From contig NC_087082.1 of assembly GCF_026151205.1 (NCBI RefSeq), positions 496,001-560,000 of the forward strand: a stretch of DNA of 64,000 nt, in the 5' to 3' direction. A program made the translations under genes and the position numbers. The notes beneath the pieces were generated by a model. The model saw only the letters and a list, made by a program, of their open reading frames with translations. It had not been told where the DNA came from and made no database searches. Numbering within the stretch: position 1 is the stretch's first letter; each line of letters starts with the position of its first letter. The DNA comes from Bolinopsis microptera. Its lineage: Eukaryota; Ctenophora; Tentaculata; Lobata; Bolinopsidae. This document shows, one piece after another, positions 1 to 10,774 of this stretch.

Positions 1-1347
<1,347 letters not shown>

Positions 1348-2973
1348 ATGGGCATTTTTTTCTAAAACTTCCACTTTGGTGAAAATTTTAAATCAATAGA
1401 AAGCATCAAAAAATGATTGTTTGTTGTTTAAAAAGGTCTCAAATGTCAGACTCGATAAGGGTTTACCGTTAAATGCGAATTTTAGTTCATGAAAAGTGCA
1501 GCTGAAGTCTGCTGTAAATTTTGCTCCAATTATTTACGTTTTTCTCAAGTCTTACTTCGACAAGTAGGAATAATACTATCGATTTAAATTTACCGCAATT
1601 TGGTTTGTACTTTTAGTGTATAAGTATTAATCAAGTGATAAACTTGTGACAAGTATTACTTCATAGAAAAAAATCTACCTTCAAAAGTATGTAATGTAAG
1701 TCACAATATTGCCACAAAAGTTTTTTTCCCGACAAATAATCGAATCTAGCCACAATCGAATTCTCAGACCTATCTCTACTACCTTCAAGGACGATAGATC
1801 AATTACTACATGATTGCTAGTGGGTTAAATGTACCTGTAATTAAGTGTATAAAGTAGTAATGTAAGTCACAGTGTAATGTAAGTCACAATGTAATGTATG
1901 TCACACATACCAAAACGACACCTTAAAATCCCTGCTGAGCAACAATACAGTTCAGACTTAATGTTGTTCGACTGTTCTGTTTCATACAAATTCACCTGTA
2001 AAAAAAAGGCGAACTAGGAAGTTGAAAAAACTTCCTATTTGTGAACTGTCTTTGCTGTGTTGTGTTGCTGTCTAAGATTGTCGATTAAGCTGTATCAAAA
2101 AACACAAACATAGTCCAATAATTGATGCACCTTCAAAAAAGTTGCATTAGGTCATTGTGAGTTTGGAAAAAAAAATTTAGAGTTCAACTCCAACCTTATA
2201 TTGTGGTATTTTTCGTTTCCATGGTAACCACTCTGTCGCGGTCGCGTTTACTGTTCAATTAAATTCATATCTGGAGAACCATACCACTTAGAGAACTGTG
2301 TTATAGCTTAAAAGAACCGAAATAGCCAAGTTTATATTCAACTTATCAATCAACTATATGCCTAAAACCTTTATTTTTTGAATTAAAGGCAATAATGTAT
2401 TTCGTCGATATTATTAAAATATGATTTCAAGTTATTGGGGATTATTACATTTATGTGTTATGTTATTACCAAATGAGCATGTAGAATCAAAAAAATTTTG
2501 TATTCCAAGTTAATATCACACGAAAATGAATTTGTATCTTGGTTTCAGGAGATAAAGTAATGTAAGTCACAAATGTCTGTAATGTAAGTCACAAATGTAT
2601 GAGGGTGATGTATGTAATAAACGAATGAACGAATCTTAAACTTAGCATTTTTTAGCAGCTTAAGGCCTCAAATTTGCAGAAATTTTAGATGAAAGCTGCT
2701 ATCTGACATATTCGAGATAGAATTGCAGTTTGAATACACCTAAGTCCGAAAATCAAAGTCTATCCTGTAATGTAAGTCACACTTTTTTGGCAGGCGATTG
2801 TGTAAAATTTCCTTAAGACACAAACTAAATTATACCTGCATTGTTCTGAAGAGATTCCGGATACGGAAATAAATACCAAAATATCATCTCATCATGCATG
2901 GTTACCGAGTCATGACTCCTCAAAGGTAAAAATTTGCTATCTCGGTAATGTAAGTCACAAAAAAAAATGCCCA
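1348..2973. mobile_element. ORF-less element with inverted ends and an iterated 14-bp motif
   Basis: The ends are inverted relative to each other: TGGGCATTTTTTT at 1349-1361 and its complement just before 2973 (AAAAAAATGCCCA). No substantial ORF lies between. The motif GTAATGTAAGTCAC occurs, always in the same orientation, at 1691, 1857, 1874, 1891 (one mismatch), 2557, 2579, 2767 and 2945. A 24-bp sequence beginning TAGACAATAATAATTTG is present at 1324-1347 and again at 2996-3019, so the segment sits between direct repeats. I infer a non-autonomous DNA element or a repeat-bounded insertion. The family is unknown and the exact ends are uncertain. Confidence 0.5.
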
Positions 2974-3122
2974 AATAACAGACAATAATAATAAATAGAC
3001 AATAATAATTTGTTAAATTGCTTTGGTTGTACATTACGCAGCTCTCTTATCTCTATTGATAAAACGGTATTACTCTGTGATAACCTTGTGTACAACGTGT
3101 GTAACTGTACAAGAAGTGTACA

Positions 3123-4383
3123 ATGTCAGGCGATAACTCTAATGAACTGGCTATTGGGAACCTGCTTCTCCGTGCAGGAAGTAATGAAATTGTGAAACGT
3201 GTCATTTCAGTTTTTGACCACTCTGCAAAGCGTTCAGCAAATGTCAAGTCATTATCTGCTTTTAATCTTGATATGTTGGAACCGTGTGCAGAGTTTTTGA
3301 ACATTGATTTAGCCGACTCAGACGGGAACAAACTGTATACAAAGGACAGTCTTTCCAATAGAATTCAGTTCGAGCTCCGTGCGTTCCTGCCATCAGAATG
3401 CTTGGAATGTAACGAAAAGTACACTGTTGAGTTTGAAGCCGATCAGAAACCCGTTTTTCACTGTCATATGTGTTTTCGGGGATCTCACAACTGTTCTGCT
3501 GTTACGAGTTTCCACGATGTTTTGACTAGTGCTACTGTTCTTTCTAGTTATGTTTGGTTGTGTAAATCATGCATGGAATAAAGCATTCCTATTAAACCAC
3601 GAAAATCGAAGAGCCGGCATGATAGTACTGTGAACAAATCAGATGATAGTACTGTGAACAAATCAGATTCCGAATCTCAGCAACCCAAGCAGGATTTGAT
3701 TGCGTCACAAATGTCCTCATCCGAGGAAATCACAGAACACTCCACTTCTCAATCTAGTGTAGCAATTGACGATTCAGAGCTTCACGAGAAATCATCTGCT
3801 GCTGCGCAGGAGAGAATTTGTGCGAAGTACAAGCGTGGAAAGTGTCCTCATGGTCTCAAGGGGAAGAAGAAACATAATGGTCAGATTTGTGAGTTTGAAC
3901 ACCCGAAGTATTGTAACAGATTCTGTCAATACGGAAATCAGCACAAGTTTGGTTGCAGTAAAGGTCCAGACTGCAAGTTTCTTCACCCTGTGTTGTGCAA
4001 GTTTTCAGTTAAGAATAAAGTCTGACTGCACTTTTATTCATTTGAAGGGTACCCGCCGTCAGACAAGCAACTCTGCTGTTGGACACAAGAAGGGAAAAGC
4101 AGAGAATAAGAAATCCATGCCATCAAAAGGTGTAACGGCGGCGAATCAGGATTTTTTAGAGTTACGGAGACTGTTGGAAACGATGCAAACCAGGATCGGA
4201 CTCCTATCAGAAATAGTCGACCACCGGTCCAGCCTCCCTCAAACTCAAATGCCCTACCACTACCCCAGACCACCTCCACCTCTTCAGCCAGGAACAGCGC
4301 TCCCACTATACCACTACCAGTACCCGCAGTTCCTACCGCCTCAGAGGACACACGTGCCCCTTATTCCTCATGCCTCGTCTTAA
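3123..4383 (+). pseudogene. LINE-A ORF1, zinc-finger protein with a stop and a frameshift
   Basis: ORF1 proteins of this type bind retrotransposon RNA. Frame 3123-4025 encodes an N-terminal region of about 95 residues, then a Cys-rich module (CLECNEKY, CHMCF, CKSCME) and CCCH-like fingers (CPHGLKGK, CEFEHP, CKFLHP). A TAA at 3579-3581 interrupts it, with the same frame resuming at once through a repeated Ser/Asp-rich linker. Near 4010-4025 the frame shifts by one: the HLKGT continuation lies in the next frame and runs to 4383 with a coiled-coil-like stretch and a Pro-rich tail. The stop plus frameshift suggest this copy makes no full ORF1p unless stop bypass and frameshifting occur. The ORF2 frame is already open from about 4109, so it overlaps the ORF1 tail by about 275 nt. 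Confidence 0.75.
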
Positions 4384-4394
4384 ATGTCCAGTCC

Positions 4395-7300
4395 ATGAAT
4401 CCTAGTGCATCAAGTACGAGTAGATGGAAAGTGCCAGAAATCTCAGCTCTTATTCAGGATGAGAAATCCAGAAACCACTCGTTACCGTTTATAGCACTTA
4501 CGGAAACGTGGCTCAAGTCCTATATGTCAGACGCACAACTGCAAATACCAGGCTATTCGGTATCTCGCAGCGACCGTGATGCAAGGGTGGGAGGGGGTGT
4601 TCTACTCTACTCTCATGTCAACTTACCGGTCAGTGAGTGTAACACGTTTGATGACGGCACGTGTGAGGGACTTTTCTGTAGTTTCAGCACTATAAAGACA
4701 TGTGTTGCTGTGGCTTATCGTCCGCCTAATGCATCCTTGTCAAGCTTTAAAGCACTCCTCAGTTTTTTCTCCGTATGTATCAGTAGTATTAATGACGACA
4801 GCTACGATATCATGATGACTGGAGACTTTAACTTACCCTCAATTGACTGGCAGACAAATTGTGTTCAATCTGGAGGCACGCAAGAAATTCAGCAGTCAGC
4901 ACAGCATTTCTTAACTTTCATGTCTGATCATCTGCTGAGTCAGTACGTAATGTGTCCAACGAGAGGAAACAATGTTTTGGACCTGTTTATTACTAACAAC
5001 AACCGAGTTGTTACAAATGTTGAATGCAAAACCACAACAATGTCAGACCATCACGTGGTAGATGTTATGCTAGCATATAATCCACTTGAACAGGAGAAAT
5101 CAGCAGTGCCGAAGTTTGATGAAAACTCGTACAGATGCCTTGATTTTCTCCAAGCAGACTTCAGCTCGCTCAGAGACGAGATAGAAGACACTAACTGGTC
5201 TCAACTTCGTTCTTCATGCTCTTTTGAAGACTTCCCAGCCTTGTTTACTGAGACCCTCTTTCAGATATGCTCGTCTCATGTTCCCCGCAAGGCTAAACCT
5301 TCTGGGCGCCCAAAACATACCAATGCTTTGCGGCGTAAAAGGAACCGACTTCAGGCAAGGCTGAATGCCTTAGTCAACAATGGTGCACCTGACGATCACA
5401 TCAGAAATTTTAGGAACAAGGTTGCACTCCTACAGTATGATATTCGATGTGCCCATACCAAGAGACTTGATGAAAAGGAATCCAGGGCAGTAGAAAAGAT
5501 CAAAACAAATCCCAAGTTCTTTTTCAGTTATGCTAAGTCTCTGTCGAAGATCAAATCCAGTATTAACATGCTCTTTGATAGCAACCAGGAGATAACCACA
5601 GACCCCAAGAAAATGGCCGATCTGCTGCAGGAACAGTTCAGCTCTGTGTTTAGCGATCCGACCTCTCCTGATGTTAAGGATCCGGTTTTCTCCCCTCCCT
5701 CTATCCAGCACCCACAAGAACTAGAGGACTTTAGAATTAGTGACGAAGATATCATTTCAGCTATAAAAAGTATCTCTACAGATTCTGCTTGTGGACCGGA
5801 CGGAATACCTACAACTCTCTTGAAAAACTGTGCTAAGGAGTTGTGTTCTCCTATACGTATTATTTGGGAGGAATCATTTGAAAACGGTACAGTGCCATCG
5901 TTCTACAAAGACACCTACATTACACCACTATTTAAAAAGGGTGACAGGGCCAAGGCAGTCAACTACAGACCAGTTGCTCTCACTTCGCACATCATCAAAG
6001 TGTATGAACGTATCCTCCGTGGTGTTATGGTTGACTTTATTGAGAAAAATCAGTTACTCTGCAACAACCAGCACGGGTTCCGCTCAGGAAGAAGCTGCCT
6101 TACCCAGCTGTTAAGTCACGTAGACGATATAGTTCAAGGTCTTACTAGAAATGCAGACACTGACGCTATATTTCTGGATTTTGCCAAAGCCTTTGATAAG
6201 GTCGATCATCGGTTACTGCTTCTGAAAATGAAGAGATTGGGGTTTCATGAGAAGGTGGTAAACTGGATCCGATCCTTCCTGACTGAAAGGAAGCAATGTG
6301 TTGTGTTAAATGGTGTATCATCGTTTGCTGCCGCAATCCTCAGTGGAGTTCCACAAGGCACCGTTCTTGGGCCACTGTTATTCATTCTGTTCATAAATGA
6401 TATGAAGCTATGTGTTAAAGGGTCTGTCATCAGATTCTTTGCTGATGACACTAGGATTCTTAAGCATATCTACAGTTTGGCCGACAAAGATGTCCTGCAG
6501 GATGATCTCAACTCTGTTGTTAATTGGGCTAAGTGCAACAACATGGCCCTTCATGAGGATAAGTTCGAGCTTCTTGTTCACAAGCATTGTCCAAAGAATT
6601 CCTTGTTTGATCATCCATTCGCCATCCAAGCTCAAACATATGAAGTGTCTAACGGAAACATGCTGTACCCCACTCAAACGGTGAAAGATCTAGGAGTGAC
6701 AGTTTCCGCTGATTTGTCCTGGACCCCACACGTCAACAGGATAGCTGAACGCGCAGGAAAAGTTGCTTCTTGGGTGCTAAGTGCGTTCAAAACGAGAGAC
6801 AAAGCCACCATGATGACTCTGTACAAGTCTCTCGTTAGAAGCCATCTGGAGTATTGCTGTCCTCTGTGGAATTGCTCTAAGAACAAGGACATCCAACAGC
6901 TAGAAGGGATTCAGCGTACGTTTACATTGAAAATAGATGGCACCCAGCACCTCAACTACTGGCAGAGATTAAAGGCCCTAGATCTGATGTCATTGCAAAG
7001 AAGAAGAGAACGGTATTTAATCATCAACATGTGGAAAGTTCTGCATTGCAAGTGCCCTAATGATATTGGTATCCAGTTCTCGGTGACTCTCAGACATGGT
7101 CAAAAAGCAGTTGTGCCCAGTATAGCTAAGTCCAGCAATCAACGTAATCAAGCACTACATGACAACTCATTTGCAGTCACTGGACCTCGATTATGGAATG
7201 TAATCCCAACACATATGCACACCATCGAGGATCCTATGCAATTCAAAGCGGCTATAACGAACTTTGTGAAGTCATTTCCGGACGAGCCTCCAGCTCCAGG

Positions 7301-7397
7301 ATACAGCCGTCGGAATGGAAACTCCTTGCTTGATTGGAGTGGTGATAAAACAGTTTCTACACTGTCCGGGGGGTCGACTTTTTCGATGGCCCGATAG
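4395..7397 (+). CDS. LINE-A ORF2: endonuclease and reverse transcriptase, intact
   Basis: Open for 1000 codons. Residues about 30-225 form an apurinic-like endonuclease: LTETWL, GGGVLLYS, YRPPN, GDFNLPSIDW and the SDHH catalytic end are visible. Residues about 455-730 form the reverse transcriptase: CGPDGIPTTLLKN, NYRPVALTS, HGFRSGRSC, FLDFAKAFDKVDH, SGVPQGTVLGPLLF and the FADD active-site box. A C-terminal region of about 250 residues follows, with no RNase H. The frame is open further upstream (from about 4109), and the residues before the annotated Met (LNVQSM) resemble the usual start of the endonuclease. The true protein may therefore start earlier or be made through the ORF1/ORF2 overlap. 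The integrity suggests a fairly young insertion. The endonuclease nicks the target and the RT primes cDNA synthesis there. Confidence 0.93.
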   Translation: MNPSASSTSRWKVPEISALIQDEKSRNHSLPFIALTETWLKSYMSDAQLQIPGYSVSRSDRDARVGGGVLLYSHVNLPVSECNTFDDGTCEGLFCSFSTIKTCVAVAYRPPNASLSSFKALLSFFSVCISSINDDSYDIMMTGDFNLPSIDWQTNCVQSGGTQEIQQSAQHFLTFMSDHLLSQYVMCPTRGNNVLDLFITNNNRVVTNVECKTTTMSDHHVVDVMLAYNPLEQEKSAVPKFDENSYRCLDFLQADFSSLRDEIEDTNWSQLRSSCSFEDFPALFTETLFQICSSHVPRKAKPSGRPKHTNALRRKRNRLQARLNALVNNGAPDDHIRNFRNKVALLQYDIRCAHTKRLDEKESRAVEKIKTNPKFFFSYAKSLSKIKSSINMLFDSNQEITTDPKKMADLLQEQFSSVFSDPTSPDVKDPVFSPPSIQHPQELEDFRISDEDIISAIKSISTDSACGPDGIPTTLLKNCAKELCSPIRIIWEESFENGTVPSFYKDTYITPLFKKGDRAKAVNYRPVALTSHIIKVYERILRGVMVDFIEKNQLLCNNQHGFRSGRSCLTQLLSHVDDIVQGLTRNADTDAIFLDFAKAFDKVDHRLLLLKMKRLGFHEKVVNWIRSFLTERKQCVVLNGVSSFAAAILSGVPQGTVLGPLLFILFINDMKLCVKGSVIRFFADDTRILKHIYSLADKDVLQDDLNSVVNWAKCNNMALHEDKFELLVHKHCPKNSLFDHPFAIQAQTYEVSNGNMLYPTQTVKDLGVTVSADLSWTPHVNRIAERAGKVASWVLSAFKTRDKATMMTLYKSLVRSHLEYCCPLWNCSKNKDIQQLEGIQRTFTLKIDGTQHLNYWQRLKALDLMSLQRRRERYLIINMWKVLHCKCPNDIGIQFSVTLRHGQKAVVPSIAKSSNQRNQALHDNSFAVTGPRLWNVIPTHMHTIEDPMQFKAAITNFVKSFPDEPPAPGYSRRNGNSLLDWSGDKTVSTLSGGSTFSMAR

Positions 7398-8449
7398 AGG
7401 ATTCTATGAAACCCTACAAAGTAACAAAGTAAGTAACCTTTTGCAAGAGCTATCTCTTTGGCTGTACGGTATCCGTATCGGAACAGTTTTATTTACGTTG
7501 ACCACTCTTTCGCAGTTTACTATCAAGCTTTCAAGCAGACAGCAATAGACTATTTTGTTTTCTTTATTCTATCAGACTTTTACTTAAGTATACATTAGTT
7601 TATCATATTTTATTGATCTAAGGTTTAGTATTGCCAGGTCCCAGTTCAATTTGTAACGGAGTTTTATATTAACAGGAAACGATATATAACAGAGTCAATA
7701 TATTTTAATGTTGCCATGGGGGCAAGTCCCCACACATCGTAGTCCGATAGTTTCACTGCGTCATAATATAAATATAATCTGTGTCTACCGCAATATTTGC
7801 ACACGAATGTAGTCATGTACCAGTTAAACTATATCTATCCTGCTGCCAGCCTGTGTAAACACGCTCAATAAACAAGCATGACGTTTATGAAGGAGTATGT
7901 GCAGCTACTCTCACTTAGTATTGGATATATTGTGCCACTGCGCAGTTATCGCACACTTAGTTTATGAAGGAGTATGTGTTATTTATCTGATAGAGTAATG
8001 TTATTTAATGGGTTGTGCGAACAATGAAGGTCGATATAACGAGAATCATACCGATTCCATGAGAGTTCTGATTGAAATATTGATTTGATTTTGACTTCTG
8101 ATCATTACTTAGGATAATTGCGCAAAATCGATCATTCTTTACAGCCTTTAACAAAATTGTAGAAGTACGGTATTTCAATATTAGTACGATATATCAGTAC
8201 GATATTTCAATATTCACTAAACCATATTTCAATATTCACTAAATCATATTTCAATATTCACTAATTCATATTTCAATATTCACTAAATCATATTTCAATA
8301 TTCACTAAATTCATATTTCAATATTTACTAAATGTTTTGTTGCTGCTGATAGTAATCTGATAAGCTGATAACGCGCGGCCTGACCTGCCTTTTAGCCACG
8401 TCTTGTTAACCAGTTTACATCCTACACCTACTTTTACACCCTCTATACC
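7398..8449. other. LINE-A 3' flank and LINE-B leader, non-coding
   Basis: No ORF of note. It should contain the 3' UTR of LINE-A and the 5' leader of LINE-B, but the border is not marked by a poly-A or target duplication that I can see. A phrase beginning tttatgaaggagtatgtg occurs at about 7885 and 7962. A short tandem repeat lies at 8168-8335. Confidence 0.5.
8168..8335. repeat. Imperfect tandem repeat, about 22 bp unit
   Basis: The phrase ATATTTCAATATTCACTAAA recurs about six times with small indels, just upstream of LINE-B ORF1. It may be part of the LINE-B 5' region, since tandem units are known in some LINE promoters, but that is inference. Confidence 0.8.
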
Positions 8450-10258
8450 ATGTCTTCTGAGCCTAGTTCGAGTCCTACTAACCTAAGCTTGATCCCCTCG
8501 AGTCCTCTGGAGTCCCACAGCCCTACCTCTAGTTCGAGTACCACGACGCAGAGCGACACATCTGAAAAGGGGTTGCTGGGCAGTGGTGCCCCCACCACTG
8601 CCGCAGATCAAAAACACTGCTCGGCAAACCCTCAAGCTGAAGGTAAGATAAACGTCGAAAATCACAGTACGCAGACAGAGTTTGTTGGTTTTTGGGTACC
8701 TACTTTTACGCCAGAAACTTGCCTCGAGCTACTGCCGTCACTTACACCGGACCAACTTTATCGTGAATCTTTAAGTGCCGGACTCTGTAAATCTACAAAC
8801 AAAACGCTACGAAAACCATACATGACAGCAAAGCTAAATCTAGACTCTAGATACTATGATCATCTTATCAGAAATCCAACTGATAAGCAGACTATACACG
8901 GTAATCTAACCTCCGATTTTTGCATGCTGCTGGAAAAAGCCGAACAGACGCTTGACGAATACAAGGAGGTGATAAGGAGCTCTAGTTCTCTCGTCGCTAG
9001 GAACTCTACTCCCAACACTACTTCGGATCCCTCAACCTTCGTCACAGGTTCGCCAGCCGGACACGAGGAAGTACTAGAAGCTACTCCGGTAAGAAGTTTG
9101 CGATCAAAGTTTGAGTTTGAAACGCATAATGTTTGTGATGGACTGGACTTTCAACGCATAGGATCACGTGACGTCTCTTACTTCGGCTCCAGTAAATACA
9201 GTTACGGCAGTATTACCCATCGCGCTAAGGCCTACCCACCATCTGATCACGCTGTAAATAAGATACTAGACTGTATAGCTGACGAACTAGACGATCCCAC
9301 CTTCAATAGGGATAACGTTACTTGCATGGTCACTAGATACCAGACAGGCTCAGACTCTATCCCGTTTCACTCTGATAATGAAACAGGCTTAACGGGTGAA
9401 ATCATCACTGCCAGCTTTGGGGCCACTCGCACCTTAACTTTCCGTAACATAGTCACTGATGAGCGACGTGAACACGAACTAAGGAATGGCACAGTGTACG
9501 CAATGACCACAGAGTCTCAGTTTTTCTGGGAGCATGCAATACACCCCGAACCTGGCGTCACCTCGTGTCGTGTGTCAGTGACCTTTAGACGCATAGACAA
9601 GCCCATGCGCACGCACATTCCTAAAATCCATGAACCGTCAATAGCACCATCCGACCCCCTGAGACCCTCCAAACAGACTGTCCTATACCTTACTGACTCT
9701 ATGATACGTAACACCCCATCATCTTTCCCCTCTAACTTTCGTGTCATAAAGCGTGACATGTACCAACTCACGGACTTAATGAAGTTTGAAAATTTTTTTG
9801 AAAACTGCGATTATGTGATTATATCTTCCGGTATTAATGATTTGTCGAGATATGACCATAGAAGCTATACACTTTCCCGTGAAATTAGGGACAATTTTAA
9901 CTTCTTGTTTGCTAGATACCCAAAAACAGTGTTTGTTTTCAACTACCTTCTTAGAACGAGATTTGCATGGTTAAATAAGGAGGTTGATTTGTTTAACCGC
10001 TGCATGTTTGACTTTAGTCTGATCGAAAATCGTAACTTTTGGTTTTTCGACTCCCACCATATTTGTAGTGTGATATTTAACAAAGGGTTTGAGATTTTAG
10101 ATAGATCTGGAAATGGGATTCACATTACTCAGCTGCCCAAGAGTGAGATAGCTAACTGTCTGGTGACCGGTGTTCAAAAACTCTCTATGCGAAGCGAGAA
10201 AGTTCGAAAGCACTGGCCATTAAGGCGGGAGTTTGTCTCGCTCTTGCCTGGTAACTAA
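8450..10258 (+). CDS. LINE-B ORF1: AlkB-like 2OG-Fe(II) dioxygenase fused to an SGNH hydrolase-like domain
   Basis: A single open frame of 602 codons. Residues 1-60 are Ser/Thr-rich; about 75-180 is an unrecognised region. Residues about 220-382 match AlkB: SYGSITHRAK, then the iron-binding H307-x-D309 in IPFHSDNE, the GATRTLTF strand, the third ligand H362 in FFWEH, and the 2-oxoglutarate arginine region R374-VSVTF-R380 (family form RxNxTFR; here Ser replaces Asn). AlkB enzymes oxidatively remove alkyl groups from nucleic-acid bases. Residues about 408-575 look SGNH-like: VLYLTDS416-417 (block I, Thr for Gly), SSGIND461-464 (block III) and GNGIH with H558 (block V, Asn555 where Asp is usual). 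So the esterase may be altered or inactive, while the AlkB ligands look complete. ORF2 of the same element follows 516 nt downstream. The start is the first ATG after upstream stops. The role in the retrotransposon is inference. Confidence 0.88.
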   Translation: MSSEPSSSPTNLSLIPSSPLESHSPTSSSSTTTQSDTSEKGLLGSGAPTTAADQKHCSANPQAEGKINVENHSTQTEFVGFWVPTFTPETCLELLPSLTPDQLYRESLSAGLCKSTNKTLRKPYMTAKLNLDSRYYDHLIRNPTDKQTIHGNLTSDFCMLLEKAEQTLDEYKEVIRSSSSLVARNSTPNTTSDPSTFVTGSPAGHEEVLEATPVRSLRSKFEFETHNVCDGLDFQRIGSRDVSYFGSSKYSYGSITHRAKAYPPSDHAVNKILDCIADELDDPTFNRDNVTCMVTRYQTGSDSIPFHSDNETGLTGEIITASFGATRTLTFRNIVTDERREHELRNGTVYAMTTESQFFWEHAIHPEPGVTSCRVSVTFRRIDKPMRTHIPKIHEPSIAPSDPLRPSKQTVLYLTDSMIRNTPSSFPSNFRVIKRDMYQLTDLMKFENFFENCDYVIISSGINDLSRYDHRSYTLSREIRDNFNFLFARYPKTVFVFNYLLRTRFAWLNKEVDLFNRCMFDFSLIENRNFWFFDSHHICSVIFNKGFEILDRSGNGIHITQLPKSEIANCLVTGVQKLSMRSEKVRKHWPLRREFVSLLPGN

Positions 10259-10774
10259 CGGTTAAATACAAACTCACAAAGCCGTACCCCAGCCTACTAC
10301 TTATACTTGCCGCGCCAAAATTTTCACAAAATTTTTACAAAATCTTTAAGGGATTATAGCTTACATCTTATGGTTATAATGAAAACCCTCGCATAAAAAT
10401 ATATAGTCATGCCCGTGCTCTTATCAGCTTATCGTAAGTTACTAGAATTCTTGCCCGAGTTTTTTAAACACTTTAGAATAGTTCTGAAATCAGTACCGCT
10501 ATCGTAATATTGTAATATTGTAGACTACGTTACGATTCTATCTACACACAGAGCTGTATAGTTCTTGATAGGTAGGTCTAACAAGTTTTCTTTTTCTTCT
10601 TTACGCTTTCTCAGCACACAGTTTACTCCTCATTCATTCACACGCACACACATTAGCATTTTATACATATTCTTAGACTGTACAAGCTATTCTATACACC
10701 ATACTATACACTCTTATCTATTTAATATCTTACTTAATTATTCACAGATATCTGGTATTTACACATCTTGAACA

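Larger units (their letters stand above)
3021..7620 (+). mobile_element. LINE-A, CR1/Jockey-like non-LTR retrotransposon
   Basis: Two-ORF non-LTR retrotransposon in plus orientation. ORF1 (3123-4383, broken) is a zinc-finger nucleic-acid-binding protein. ORF2 (4395-7397, intact) has an apurinic-like endonuclease followed by a reverse transcriptase. No RNase H domain is seen. The 5' limit is placed after the 24-bp direct repeat that ends at 3019. The 3' limit is only estimated from the end of coding plus a short tail; no poly-A or terminal microsatellite was identified. Confidence 0.8.
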
